Made by a program: the position numbers and the translations under genes
The notes under the pieces: generated by a model
Database searches by the model: none
The model's input: the letters and a program-made list of their open reading frames with translations, nothing else
What the model was told of the DNA's origin: nothing
Assembly: GCA_965230625.1 (NCBI GenBank)
Contig: CBDDLL010000002.1
Coordinates: 1 to 64,000, forward strand
Reading direction: 5' to 3'
Source: Saccharicrinis sp965230625
Lineage (GTDB): Bacteria > Bacteroidota > Bacteroidia > Bacteroidales > Marinilabiliaceae
Length of the DNA stretch: 64,000 nt
Shown here: positions 37,389 through 46,801 of the stretch, in pieces
How positions within the stretch are numbered: position 1 is the first letter of the stretch
Layout: every line of letters begins with the position of its first letter

Positions 37389-39952
37389 TGTCAAAAGTAG
37401 AATTTACAGTATCAGCTAGAACGGTAAGACTAATTGGTCGGGAGAACGTTGCAAATGCAGAAGGGGCTATTATTGAGCTTGTTAAAAATGCATATGACGC
37501 TGATGCCAAGAATTGTATCGTATATTTTGACAACAAGTATAATTCTCCGCCAAACGAACTATCACCTGAGGAATATAATTCTTTTTCAGAAGAAAATGAG
37601 ATAATAAAGCAAGCATATATTTTAAACTTACTAGGCAAATATTCGCGACTTGATAAACTAACTACAGAAACGGAGAAACAGCTAACTTCTTTTTTTCATT
37701 CTAAAACATCACTTTATATCATTGACAATGGAGATGGGATGGATAATGATATAATTCGTAAGAGGTGGATGCATATTGGTACAGATTTCAAATTAAATGA
37801 TATATATACTCCTAGTGGAAGGATTCGCTCAGGTGCAAAAGGGATAGGACGTTTTGCTCTTGATAGATTGGGTGATAATGGTGAAATGATTACTTTGCCA
37901 AATAAAATCACACAAGTAGATGGAAAACATCAGCCTAATGATTCTTCTCTTGGCTTTAAATGGAATGTTGATTGGGCTGATTTTGAAAAAGAAAATGCAA
38001 TTATTGGAAAAGTAACTGCGGATTTATACGAGGTTCAAAAAATGGACTTCAACAATGAACTTATTGAATCAGTCAATAATGATAGAATCGCTGAAGTTGT
38101 AAATGACCATTTTATCAACGGAACCATCTTAAAAGTTACAAATCTTCGAGATAACTGGAACGAGAAAAATGTAACAAGAATATTTAATAGCTTAGAAATT
38201 TTAACTCCACCTGATGGGCAAAGTGAGTTTTCAATTCATTTGTTTTCGAATGCTCAACCTGATGATTTTGGAAAAATTGATAACTCAGATTTTAATGACT
38301 ACGATTATAAGGTTCAAGCAAATTATTTAAATGATAAAGAAAAGAACATAGAAATAACAATTGAAAGAAATGAAATAGATTGGGAACTTTTAGATAAAGA
38401 CTTGTTTGAGGAAGAGGATATGAAATCTTTCCCTTTTGATGCTGAAACAATAAAAAAAGGGACTTTCAAAATACAAAGGACACTTTACGATTTCTTTCCA
38501 GGCTACAAGGAAGAATTGGGAGAATTAGCCGAGGAAAAGTTTAATATGTTAGGTAAATTTGAATTCAATTTTTACTTCTTAAAAAAACTATTAGCAGCTT
38601 CAGACCAAGCTAAATATTTTCAAAAAGATATTTCAAAATCAAGAAGAGATAGTTGGTATAAAAAATTTGGTGGAATTCGTGTTTTTAGAGATAGCTTTAG
38701 AGTTCGCCCCTTTGGAGAATTAAATAGCAGTTTCTATGATTGGTTAGCTTTAGGTGAGCGAAGCACCCAAAGTCCTGCAGCTGTCAGTAGAAAAAAACAA
38801 TGGAGAACTAGACCGTATAATGTTGCTGGAAATGTACATATTTCAAGGATATTTAACCTGGAATTACAAGACAAATCCAGTCGTGAAGGGCTTCAAGAAA
38901 ATGAAACGTTCAATCTTCTAAGGGACGTCTTACTAAAAATTATTAAGATTTTTGAAGATGATAGAAGTACAATTGCATATAACTTAGATGTATTAAAAAC
39001 AAAAAAAGATAAAGTAAAAGAAGCAATTGAAAATGCAAACCGAATTCTTGAAGAAGAGAAGAAAGAAAAAGAAGAACAGTTAAAAAGAGAGAAAGAAGGA
39101 AAAAAGCCTAATCCCAAAAAAGATAAAACCAAAGAGCAGTTAGAGAAAGAAAATCAAGACTTTAAAACAAGCTTTGAAGCTTTAAAAAAAGAACAAGAAT
39201 TCTCTGTAAACAAGGAAGCTCGATTACAATCTTTAGCCAGCACAGGTATTTTATTTACAAGCTTTGCTCATGAACTTGCTGCGATAAGAAATGATTTAGA
39301 TAGTCAGATTCCATTCTTAAGAAAATATATCAATGAACTAAATATTGATTTTAGTGAATTAAAGAAACACAAGAACCCTTTATATTGGGCAGGTCAAATT
39401 GAAGAGACTGATGTTATAATTAAACAGTGGTATGATTTTGTTTTAAACAAGATTAATAGGAAAAAACATTTATCTAAATCTCAGAGTATTGTAAATTACT
39501 TAAATGCCTTAACTACTCAGTGGCAAAATCTAATAAACAGTAATGGTATTCTAATCGAATTTAATTCAAAATTAGAAAATGAGGTTTTTACATTTTCTGA
39601 AATTGAGTTTAACTCTGTATTTGACAATTTAATCGTAAATTCTGTTGATGCTTTTTCAAGACCTGGTTTTAAAGGAGAAAAGCAAATTTATATCAACCTC
39701 AGAGAAAATGATAATTCAATATTGATAGAATATAAAGATACTGGACCTGGCTTGATTGAAGCATATAAGAAAGAGCCATATATAATACTTGAATTTAATG
39801 AGTCTTCTAAAATAAATAAACAAGGAGAACAAGAAGGTACAGGTGTAGGAATGTGGATTGTGAAAAACACTGTAAATGAGTATAAAGGGATATTGAAATT
39901 AGATACTTCTGATGAAGGATTTAAAGTCTTAATTGAATTACCAAAGAAATAA
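37388..39952 (+). CDS. Double-GHKL protein: MORC/Hsp90-like ATPase fused to a histidine kinase (operon gene 2)
   Basis: 854 aa, soluble. The N-terminal GHKL ATPase has its N-box at E30-N34 (ELVKNAYDADA), DNGDGM at 113-118 and the lid motif GAKGIGRFAL at 149-158, the arrangement of Hsp90/MutL/MORC-type ATPases; a transducer-like region extends to about 500. A highly charged coiled coil (about 537-610) leads to a DHp-like helix with His628 in FAHELAAI, then a second GHKL domain with N-box near 741-756 (FDNLIVNSVDAF), DTGPG near 784 and GTGVGMWIV near 817, i.e. a histidine-kinase CA domain. The receiver protein encoded 3 bp later is the expected phospho-partner. Prokaryotic MORC-like ATPases are known from restriction-modification neighbourhoods. 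Role inferred: nucleotide-driven sensor or clamp controlling the nuclease/methylase. Confidence 0.82.
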   Translation: MSKVEFTVSARTVRLIGRENVANAEGAIIELVKNAYDADAKNCIVYFDNKYNSPPNELSPEEYNSFSEENEIIKQAYILNLLGKYSRLDKLTTETEKQLTSFFHSKTSLYIIDNGDGMDNDIIRKRWMHIGTDFKLNDIYTPSGRIRSGAKGIGRFALDRLGDNGEMITLPNKITQVDGKHQPNDSSLGFKWNVDWADFEKENAIIGKVTADLYEVQKMDFNNELIESVNNDRIAEVVNDHFINGTILKVTNLRDNWNEKNVTRIFNSLEILTPPDGQSEFSIHLFSNAQPDDFGKIDNSDFNDYDYKVQANYLNDKEKNIEITIERNEIDWELLDKDLFEEEDMKSFPFDAETIKKGTFKIQRTLYDFFPGYKEELGELAEEKFNMLGKFEFNFYFLKKLLAASDQAKYFQKDISKSRRDSWYKKFGGIRVFRDSFRVRPFGELNSSFYDWLALGERSTQSPAAVSRKKQWRTRPYNVAGNVHISRIFNLELQDKSSREGLQENETFNLLRDVLLKIIKIFEDDRSTIAYNLDVLKTKKDKVKEAIENANRILEEEKKEKEEQLKREKEGKKPNPKKDKTKEQLEKENQDFKTSFEALKKEQEFSVNKEARLQSLASTGILFTSFAHELAAIRNDLDSQIPFLRKYINELNIDFSELKKHKNPLYWAGQIEETDVIIKQWYDFVLNKINRKKHLSKSQSIVNYLNALTTQWQNLINSNGILIEFNSKLENEVFTFSEIEFNSVFDNLIVNSVDAFSRPGFKGEKQIYINLRENDNSILIEYKDTGPGLIEAYKKEPYIILEFNESSKINKQGEQEGTGVGMWIVKNTVNEYKGILKLDTSDEGFKVLIELPKK

Positions 39953-39955
39953 ATC

Positions 39956-40597
39956 ATGCAAAAATATAAACTAGGTATAATTGATGAGTCTGAAAAAGAC
40001 AGAACGAAAAGTTTAGCATTCTTTGAAGATGATTTTGACTGTATTGAAATTTCTCTAGATGTAGATAATGAGGATGAATTAATCAATCAGGTTATAGAGA
40101 ATAAATTAGATGCTGTCGCAATTGATTATAAGCTTATTGACCATCCAAGATTGGATTTTAACGGTAATATAGTGTTAAAGAAAATTATGGATGAAAAGTT
40201 TGGATTCCCTGCATTTATTTTGACAAACTTAGTCCCTGATGCCTCAGAGGAAGATGTTGACGACTTTAGAATAATTTCTAAACGAGCAGTTAATCCAGAA
40301 TCACCCGAAGGAGAAGAGTTAATAAAGAAGTTAAAGAACTATATTATAAAATACAATAAAGAATTAGAAGAAAAGGAAGAGGAACTTTTTAATCTGATTC
40401 AAAAGGAACAGTCTACAGGATTAAATGATATTGAAAGAGAAAGAGTAATTGAATTAGATAACTTTCTCGAGCATTCAATTAGCAATAAATCAAAAATTCC
40501 AAGTGGATGGAAAAAACCTGAAGGCTTTAATCAATTAAAGAAACTTGTCTCAAAAACTGACGAATTACTAAACGAATTGAAAAAAAGAAATGGTTAG
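39956..40597 (+). CDS. Receiver-domain protein with helical C-terminus (operon gene 3)
   Basis: 213 aa. The first 125 residues have receiver topology: acidic D10/E11 in GIIDES, phospho-acceptor candidate Asp57 in AVAIDYKL, Thr90 in FILTN and Lys109 in IISKR. The usual second acidic residue is Glu. The C-terminal 85 residues form a coiled-coil (KELEEKEEELFNLIQ and onward) with no DNA-binding motif. It is therefore a diverged response regulator that probably signals by protein contact, receiving phosphate from the kinase half of the preceding protein. It overlaps the HNH gene by 8 bp. Confidence 0.75.
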   Translation: MQKYKLGIIDESEKDRTKSLAFFEDDFDCIEISLDVDNEDELINQVIENKLDAVAIDYKLIDHPRLDFNGNIVLKKIMDEKFGFPAFILTNLVPDASEEDVDDFRIISKRAVNPESPEGEELIKKLKNYIIKYNKELEEKEEELFNLIQKEQSTGLNDIERERVIELDNFLEHSISNKSKIPSGWKKPEGFNQLKKLVSKTDELLNELKKRNG

Positions 40598-41183
40598 ATT
40601 AAGAGAAAAAGTTCCTGTTAGAAGGGAAGATATATATAAGTATTCTGATTTTCATAGATATAAACCATTTCTAAGAGCAGATTTTAATAAAAAGTGTGGG
40701 TATTGCGACGACTCAGATATAAGAAATGGAGGCCATCGATTTTATCAAATAGACCATTTTGTACCTCAAAAAGTTTTTGAAAACCTAAAGGATAATGATT
40801 ACCATAATCTTGTATATAGTTGCCCTTTTTGTAACCGTGCAAAATGGCATAAATGGCCATCTAATGACGAAAGTATTGCAGTTACTGGAAATACTGGTTT
40901 TGTAGACCCTTGTTTGACAGAATTCGACAATCATTTGGAAAGAAATTCCGATGGTGAAATAAAAGCTAAATCTGATTTAGGCCAATACATGTGGAAAGAA
41001 CTAAATCTTGGTTTAAAAAGACATGCAATCATATGGAATATTGAAAAGTTAATAAACCAAATTAATGAAGTAAAACTTCTATTAGATAATGAGCAAGACG
41101 AGAATGTAAAAGAAATATTACTTTCTCTATTCGAAGAACAAAAAAAGTTTCAAGATAGTTTAGATATTGAGAATGACAACTAA
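40590..41183 (+). CDS. HNH endonuclease (operon gene 4)
   Basis: 197 aa. A zinc-ribbon HNH nuclease: C36-x2-C39 (CGYC) and C78-x2-C81 (CPFC) pairs bracket the beta-beta-alpha-metal core with Asp55-His56 (QIDHFVP), Asn73 (YHNLVYS) and His87 (KWHKW). The remainder is helical. HNH nucleases of this layout are found in restriction systems and cleave double-stranded DNA. The ATG overlaps the end of the receiver gene by 8 bp, and the methylase ATG lies 11 bp before its own stop. The likely role is the effector nuclease of the system. Confidence 0.87.
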   Translation: MVRLREKVPVRREDIYKYSDFHRYKPFLRADFNKKCGYCDDSDIRNGGHRFYQIDHFVPQKVFENLKDNDYHNLVYSCPFCNRAKWHKWPSNDESIAVTGNTGFVDPCLTEFDNHLERNSDGEIKAKSDLGQYMWKELNLGLKRHAIIWNIEKLINQINEVKLLLDNEQDENVKEILLSLFEEQKKFQDSLDIENDN

Positions 41184-42738
41184 AAAGCACACAGGTTCAT
41201 ATTACACACCAGATTATTTAGCTGGGTTTATTTCAAAAAGAGTTCTTTCTCATTTTGAAGGTAGACAGCATATATCGGTTCTTGAACCAAGTGTTGGAGA
41301 TGGCTCTTTTATTTCAATGTTAAATGAATCTAGTTCAAATATAGATATTACTGCAATTGATATTAATAAAGTTGAATTGGATAATGCTAAAATGAAATGG
41401 CATGGTATTAATTCTACTTTTATAGAATCAGACTTTTTAGATTTTGCATGCAAAGGCAAGTTTTCTCTTGTAATTGGCAACCCCCCATATGTTAAGAAAA
41501 GCTTTTTAAAAAAAGAACAAATTGAAATATCAAAAGACGTTCATAAAAGTGAGGGATTATCTGAAGTTTCAGTAAAAAATATTTGGACAACTTTTTTAAT
41601 AAAATCAAATACATTACTGTCTGATGATGGAGTAATTGCATTTGTCTTACCATCAGAATTACTGCAAGTTAAATTTGCAGAAGAAATACGTGAATACCTA
41701 AAGAACCAATTTCAAAGAATTGAAATATTCACTTTTAATGACTTAATGTTTGAATGTAAAGGTCAAGATACAATTGTTCTTATTGCCTATAAACAACATT
41801 TAAACAAGGGCGAATTTTTTACAAATATTGTAAATAAAGATGTTCTGCTTAACAACTCCTTTGAATTACGAAATAATGATTTACTAGTAGAATCAAAAGT
41901 AAAGTGGACTCATCATTTTCTAACTAATAGTGAAATTTCTTTTTTAGGAGACTTAAAGAACTCGCTTTCAAACATCAATAGCTATTGTGAATCTAGACCT
42001 GGTATTGTTACCGCTGCGAATAAATTCTTTATAATTGACCGTGAGATAGAAAAGCAATATGATTTAGCCGCATATACAAAACCGATTGTTCAGAAAGGAT
42101 ATTACGTAAATGGCAGTGTAACTTTTAATGATGAGGATTTTATTGCATTAGAGAATAAATATCCATCAAGACTTCTTCAATTAGATAATAATGATGAAGT
42201 AAGTGACCAATTGGCTGAATATCTATCAATTGGTATTGAACAAGAGATTAATGAAAGATATAAATGCAAGAAAAGAACAAAATGGTATGTTATTCCAAAC
42301 ATTGCAACTAAACCAGATGCATTTTTCTTTAAGAGAAGTCACAATTATCCTAAATTGCTAAAGAATAATACAAATGCTTTTGTTACAGACTCAGCCTACA
42401 AAGTTAGTGTTAGACCTGGTTTTGATTTAAATAGCCTTATTTTCTCCTTTTATAATTCGTTGACTTTAGCATTTTCTGAAATTGATGGTAGATATTATGG
42501 TGGTGGTGTGTTAGAACTTACACCAAATGAATTTAAGAATCTTCCTTTACCATATGTGCAAATTAATAATCAAAAATTTGATGAATTCGTAGGTAGGTTT
42601 GAAAATAAGAAAAACATTGAAGAAGTATTACAGATTAATGATAATGTGATACTTAGTGAAGTTCTTAATTTATCACAATCTGATATAAAAAAAATACAGG
42701 ATATCAGACAAAAACTTGTAACTAAAAGAATGAGATAA
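41173..42738 (+). CDS. N6-adenine DNA methylase (operon gene 5)
   Basis: 521 aa from the ATG at 41173; a TTG six bases upstream is less likely. Class gamma amino-methylase of the TaqI/Eco57I type: SYYTPDYLA at the N-terminus, SAM-binding motif I LEPSVGDGSF (about 37-46), acidic AIDIN, and catalytic motif IV NPPY (N103-Y106). The C-terminal 270 residues resemble a target-recognition domain (FVTDSAYKV, GRYYGGGVLELTPNEFKNLPLP). It has no nuclease or helicase domain of its own, so restriction would fall to the HNH partner. It ends the operon; about 90 bp later comes the R'' box of the cassette. Confidence 0.9.
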   Translation: MTTKKHTGSYYTPDYLAGFISKRVLSHFEGRQHISVLEPSVGDGSFISMLNESSSNIDITAIDINKVELDNAKMKWHGINSTFIESDFLDFACKGKFSLVIGNPPYVKKSFLKKEQIEISKDVHKSEGLSEVSVKNIWTTFLIKSNTLLSDDGVIAFVLPSELLQVKFAEEIREYLKNQFQRIEIFTFNDLMFECKGQDTIVLIAYKQHLNKGEFFTNIVNKDVLLNNSFELRNNDLLVESKVKWTHHFLTNSEISFLGDLKNSLSNINSYCESRPGIVTAANKFFIIDREIEKQYDLAAYTKPIVQKGYYVNGSVTFNDEDFIALENKYPSRLLQLDNNDEVSDQLAEYLSIGIEQEINERYKCKKRTKWYVIPNIATKPDAFFFKRSHNYPKLLKNNTNAFVTDSAYKVSVRPGFDLNSLIFSFYNSLTLAFSEIDGRYYGGGVLELTPNEFKNLPLPYVQINNQKFDEFVGRFENKKNIEEVLQINDNVILSEVLNLSQSDIKKIQDIRQKLVTKRMR

Positions 42739-42755
42739 TAACCTGCCCTATGTTC

Positions 42756-42810
42756 AAGCACATTTGCCTTTTTCGTTCCTCCAAAGTCAAAAGAGCTTTC
42801 ACTCCAACGC
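42756..42810 (+). repeat. Direct repeat flanking the defence-like operon (right copy)
   Basis: About 55 bp, AAGCACATTT...CTCCAACGC, roughly 80% identical to 37038-37097. Short reading frames across it on the minus strand lack coding character. Confidence 0.7.
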
Positions 42811-42829
42811 AAGACGAAGAACAAAGCCA

Positions 42830-42958
42830 GCATACAACAATAAATATAAGGCATAGGGCGGAAAGTGCTATATTTAATCGTAATACATTTAATGAAAAGT
42901 GTAACGATTCGAAAGGTTCGTGTTCCAAAGTGCCCTACGACCTCATATTCGAGCCGTT
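42830..42958 (+). repeat. attC-like site C
   Basis: R'' GCATACAAC (42830-42838) is the exact complement of the cassette start GTTGTATGC at 37009-37017, 5.8 kb upstream. Inner arm AATATAAGGCATAGGGC (42843-42859) pairs with GCCCTACGACCTCATATT (42932-42949). The site ends GAGCCGTT at 42958. Confidence 0.8.
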
Positions 42959-43022
42959 AGCGGCAAGCAAGCGAGTCAATACATATACTGCGAACTGGAT
43001 ATCAAAATGAATTAGAATATTT

Positions 43023-45137
43023 ATGATTAGAAAATTAACCTTATTGCTATTAGCTTTTTTTGTTTGTCTTTATTCCCTTGGGCAAATGACCAGTAATGAA
43101 AAACATCCACTTTATGAGATTGATAAACAATTAAAATTAGGAAAGAAGGATGCTCTAATTAAAATAGCTCCCTATTTTGATAGTGAAAAAGAATTAGTTG
43201 AAAGTTATGCCGTCGGTCATATTTCAGCGCTAAACGAGTCTGAAGTTGCCAAGCGAATAGTTGACGTAAACTCGTTCTTTACTAATACCGAAATAATAAT
43301 TGATGAAAATACCTCTAGTGAGGATTTCTTGAAATTTCTAAATATCAACCTAGAAAACATTATATATTCAAAAGAAGTAAATGCCTTTCTTATAACACCT
43401 ATTGAAAAAAGGGCCATAAAAATAAGGTTTCGTGAAATTAGCGAAAAGAAGCAATCAATGTTAAAGGCTGAATATATTGACGCATTGAACTCGTTAGATA
43501 ATGAAGAAATAGAATCATTAATAGAAAGTAAGGATCCAAAATCTTTATTCATCATTGCTTCTGAACTTTTCAAAGAAAGAAATTGGTTAAATGAAATTTA
43601 TAAATCTAGATCAAGTAACTACATAAAATTACAACAAGTATTAACCAATGTTGAAATTGAGGTAGAAAGTAATTATAATGAAAGGACTTGGCATATTGAA
43701 GAAGAACTTAATAGTACTGCAGCGCTGAATTTGTTATGCTATTTTTCGGCAAATTATCATAAGTTTAAATGGCATGAGGAGAAGAATATATTTGAGAATA
43801 ATGATATTGAGATTCTTGCTATTGGTTTGGAACATTCATTATTCCAATTATTAGGTTCTAAAAATGATTCTATTGCATTAGATGCCTTTATTCAGTTAAC
43901 GAAATGCAAATCCCAGACAGTAATTGAATTGTCAAATGAATATGAAAACATGCGTTTTAGTGAAAATTATTCTATTCCAACTTTTCCATATAAATTTTTA
44001 AAACAACTTGTAGTATTAACTGAATATTGTAAGAGTAATAATATTGACTTTAAAGGATCTGACGAATTACAACGCAATATTGCATTACTTAAATCAAAAC
44101 TAACTTTCGCAGAAAGAAGGAAATTAGAGGATAAACTTGTTAATTTTCTTACTTTAGATAATATAACAGCTTTGGAATATTGGACTCTAATTTATGAAGA
44201 TGCACGGAGATTGTCGTATTCTGCAGGCAGAATACTTGACATTTTTTATTCTAAAAATTGGGATAACCTGATATCTGAAAATAAATATCTTGAATGCTAC
44301 CTTAAAAAATCAATACTGTTCGATAATTTAGGTATCATTGGAATTTGTAATAATTATTTAAAAAAGTTTACAAATCTTCAAGAATTTGGAATAGAAAAAC
44401 TAACTAAACTTGAGACAGAGGACATAGAAATAATGTCTCAAATTGAAAAGGCGAAATATTTATGTAAACTATCGATTAAGGTTCCCATTGACACTATGAA
44501 AATTAGTGCTGCAAACTTTGATTTTGAAGTTATCAATGTAAAACAAAGCATCCAAGAAATCAACAAAATTAAAGACTCTGAGATAATGGAAGATTCTTTA
44601 ACAGATTTTCTTTCAAAAATTGCATACAATCAAATTGGTGAAGCAATGAAAGAAATTGAAAATATAAAATTCAAAAAAATGGCTTATAGAAAATATTCTT
44701 TTCTGGAAAGAGATTTTGGTTTTTTTATTTATGACGATTTTGACTCTATTGCAACCAGAGATGAATTCCTTATGGATTATATGAAATTCTCGGAATTTGA
44801 CTTTTATAAAAACATGCTAACTAAAACAGGTACAGATTATTTCAATCAAAAAAATGAACTAGATTATGAAAAAATTTATAATGCACTTAAATATAACGTT
44901 GTAGATGCCTTTGTGGGTGGTGTTTTCGGAATAGATGATAATGAAGTTTATGCAATAATAAAGTTGTTAGAGCTGACTCATAATACAACTTTAGGATATC
45001 CCAAAAAACTTTGTAACTCCAATGGGGTTTACAGTTGCAATTCCTCCGATAGGGCTAATTACTGGATACAGTATTTAATTGACAAAAGCCTTTTAAAACA
45101 AGTACATAGAGAACCTGTATCTTTTCACTATGAATGA
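43023..45137 (+). CDS. Cassette D: hypothetical exported protein, 704 aa
   Basis: Not recognised. Signal peptide 1-21 (ends SLGQ), then a long, mostly helical, Lys/Glu/Asn-rich chain without obvious repeats or catalytic motifs. Two pairs of cysteines lie near the C-terminus (KKLCNSNGVYSCNSS). The predicted fold is an extended alpha-solenoid or all-helical periplasmic protein. It is the sole gene of cassette D, and its stop codon is 7 bp before the R'' box. The size is large for a cassette gene. Codon use resembles other array genes. Confidence 0.65.
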   Translation: MIRKLTLLLLAFFVCLYSLGQMTSNEKHPLYEIDKQLKLGKKDALIKIAPYFDSEKELVESYAVGHISALNESEVAKRIVDVNSFFTNTEIIIDENTSSEDFLKFLNINLENIIYSKEVNAFLITPIEKRAIKIRFREISEKKQSMLKAEYIDALNSLDNEEIESLIESKDPKSLFIIASELFKERNWLNEIYKSRSSNYIKLQQVLTNVEIEVESNYNERTWHIEEELNSTAALNLLCYFSANYHKFKWHEEKNIFENNDIEILAIGLEHSLFQLLGSKNDSIALDAFIQLTKCKSQTVIELSNEYENMRFSENYSIPTFPYKFLKQLVVLTEYCKSNNIDFKGSDELQRNIALLKSKLTFAERRKLEDKLVNFLTLDNITALEYWTLIYEDARRLSYSAGRILDIFYSKNWDNLISENKYLECYLKKSILFDNLGIIGICNNYLKKFTNLQEFGIEKLTKLETEDIEIMSQIEKAKYLCKLSIKVPIDTMKISAANFDFEVINVKQSIQEINKIKDSEIMEDSLTDFLSKIAYNQIGEAMKEIENIKFKKMAYRKYSFLERDFGFFIYDDFDSIATRDEFLMDYMKFSEFDFYKNMLTKTGTDYFNQKNELDYEKIYNALKYNVVDAFVGGVFGIDDNEVYAIIKLLELTHNTTLGYPKKLCNSNGVYSCNSSDRANYWIQYLIDKSLLKQVHREPVSFHYE

Positions 45138-45144
45138 AATGCCA

Positions 45145-45336
45145 GCCGCTAACAATAAATAAAGGGCATAGGCTGTCAGCATAAATCTGGGAGTTTTGCT
45201 CTTGTATAAGTTCGCCGAAGCTTTTGTTTCGGCTAGTGAAAAGAATAAATTTATAACCAAAACAAAAGCTTCGGCTTGGAGGGGCTTTGGAGGTTTGGTT
45301 TTTCAAATCAGCCTACGACCCCTTATTCAAAACGTT
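45145..45336 (+). repeat. attC-like site D (long, near-identical to site E)
   Basis: R'' GCCGCTAAC (45145-45153) is the exact complement of the cassette start GTTAGCGGC at 42956-42964. The centre contains a 15-bp inverted repeat CCGAAGCTTTTGTTT / AAACAAAAGCTTCGG. CATAGGCTG near the left pairs with CAGCCTACG near the right. It ends AAACGTT at 45336. Confidence 0.8.
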
Positions 45337-45405
45337 AGCCTCCATTAGTAGAATTACGCTAAAAAAGTAAGGTCTATAAATTTAAGATCAATAATATATA
45401 ATATA

Positions 45406-46797
45406 ATGAGACATTTATTCTTTATATTTTGTGTTTTTACAGTATTAGTGACATCATCCGGTAATGTTAGCGATAACAAACATGCTGTAAAAGAAAAACC
45501 AGAGACAATAGGAGCTATTAATATTGTTAAGGAAGATGGCGTACACAAATCGAGAGTTCAAAAAACTATAATATCAAAGAGATTTATTGATTACAATAAT
45601 AACCTAGAAATTTATTATTCAGATAGTTTATTGTTATGTAGAACTACAAATGGAATAAAGTATTATTCGCCTCAAAAGGATGAATGGATAGTTAAAAAAA
45701 CACAGAAATCTTTACAATCAATTAATCGTTCAAAATACTACAACTATTCTATCCCCAATTGGTACCCTCGCTCTAATTACACCTCAGTAATGGATGTAAA
45801 AGGAAGTTTCTTAATGATAGGCCATGGTGATGAAGCAGGACATCCTATAAAAACTGAAATTGTGGATACTGTAACTCGAAAAGCATATGTGTTATTAGAA
45901 GATAATTATAATTCGTTTTGTATAAATGATATTGATTTATGGATAAGTACTTCAGAGGCCGTTTCACATATTAATAGGATAACAAATAAAAGAACAGATT
46001 ATCTAATGTTTCCAGCATTTAAAGAATTAGTTGGGGTTCATAGATATGATAATGAAATATATTATTTGGATTCACATTATGGAATATTTAAATATAGGTG
46101 TGATTCAAAAAGGATAGAAGGTATACGGGAATTTCACAAAGAAACACATTTTGAATATGTTAAAATTTCAGGCTCAATAATAGTTGATAGTGTTATTTAT
46201 GCTCTTTCATACGAGACTGATTTAATGGGATTAAGCAGTTATAAAGCAAGACTAATTATTTATAATATAAAATCAAAGGAAATTAAAGAAATCGAAACGA
46301 ACCTTCGTTATCTTGATACCTTCTTGAAAGCTGAAAACAGATTATTTATCTATGGTGACTTTTATGAGTTAGATGAAGGTTTTAGTGATAATTATGGAGG
46401 ATTATGCGTATACGATATTGAAAATGACAGCTTTATAAAGCTGGTTGATGCACCTGTTGTGTCAGTTGGTGTAACTAGTGATTCAATAAATGCAATTGCG
46501 ATTAAAAAGAATGAAGAACAAGTAATTAAAGTAAATAATTATGCATTTGATAAGAAATTAACATTAATAAATCATTCGCTAGAAAGGTATTGTAATCCAT
46601 ATTATAATGAAGAACGTGATACTGTAATATTTGAAGGAGAACCGTATTTAAATGATAGAAAAAAGAGCAGTGTCTATTATAATATAACTCACGAAAGGGT
46701 AAAAGATAAATTTGTTGATACCGTAATGTACAAGCAAGAAGTTGTATTAAGTAGCTATAAAATCGAACGAGATAATGTGGAAGAAATCAAATATTAA
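45406..46797 (+). CDS. Cassette E: hypothetical exported protein, 463 aa
   Basis: Not recognised. A signal peptide (1-19) is followed by a beta-strand-rich protein with repeated segments of about 45-60 residues in which aromatic residues and Asp alternate (for example YDNEIYYLDSHYGIFKY, LCVYDIENDSFIKLVD, GLCVYDI), suggesting a beta-propeller of five to seven blades. No catalytic residues can be named. It is the only gene of cassette E and lies in array orientation. An adjacent near-identical attC site on either side suggests cassettes D and E have a shared history. Confidence 0.65.
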   Translation: MRHLFFIFCVFTVLVTSSGNVSDNKHAVKEKPETIGAINIVKEDGVHKSRVQKTIISKRFIDYNNNLEIYYSDSLLLCRTTNGIKYYSPQKDEWIVKKTQKSLQSINRSKYYNYSIPNWYPRSNYTSVMDVKGSFLMIGHGDEAGHPIKTEIVDTVTRKAYVLLEDNYNSFCINDIDLWISTSEAVSHINRITNKRTDYLMFPAFKELVGVHRYDNEIYYLDSHYGIFKYRCDSKRIEGIREFHKETHFEYVKISGSIIVDSVIYALSYETDLMGLSSYKARLIIYNIKSKEIKEIETNLRYLDTFLKAENRLFIYGDFYELDEGFSDNYGGLCVYDIENDSFIKLVDAPVVSVGVTSDSINAIAIKKNEEQVIKVNNYAFDKKLTLINHSLERYCNPYYNEERDTVIFEGEPYLNDRKKSSVYYNITHERVKDKFVDTVMYKQEVVLSSYKIERDNVEEIKY

Positions 46798-46801
46798 TAA
46801 C

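Noticed and set aside
37388..40597. A Detocs-type (phosphotransfer) defence system
   Set aside because: Kinase and receiver are present, but the Hsp90/MORC-like ATPase half, the HNH nuclease and the methylase point to restriction-type logic instead.
42570..42928. Minus-strand frames over the end of the methylase gene and site C
   Set aside because: They read through the methylase, the direct repeat and the attC stem; composition follows the repeat, not a protein.
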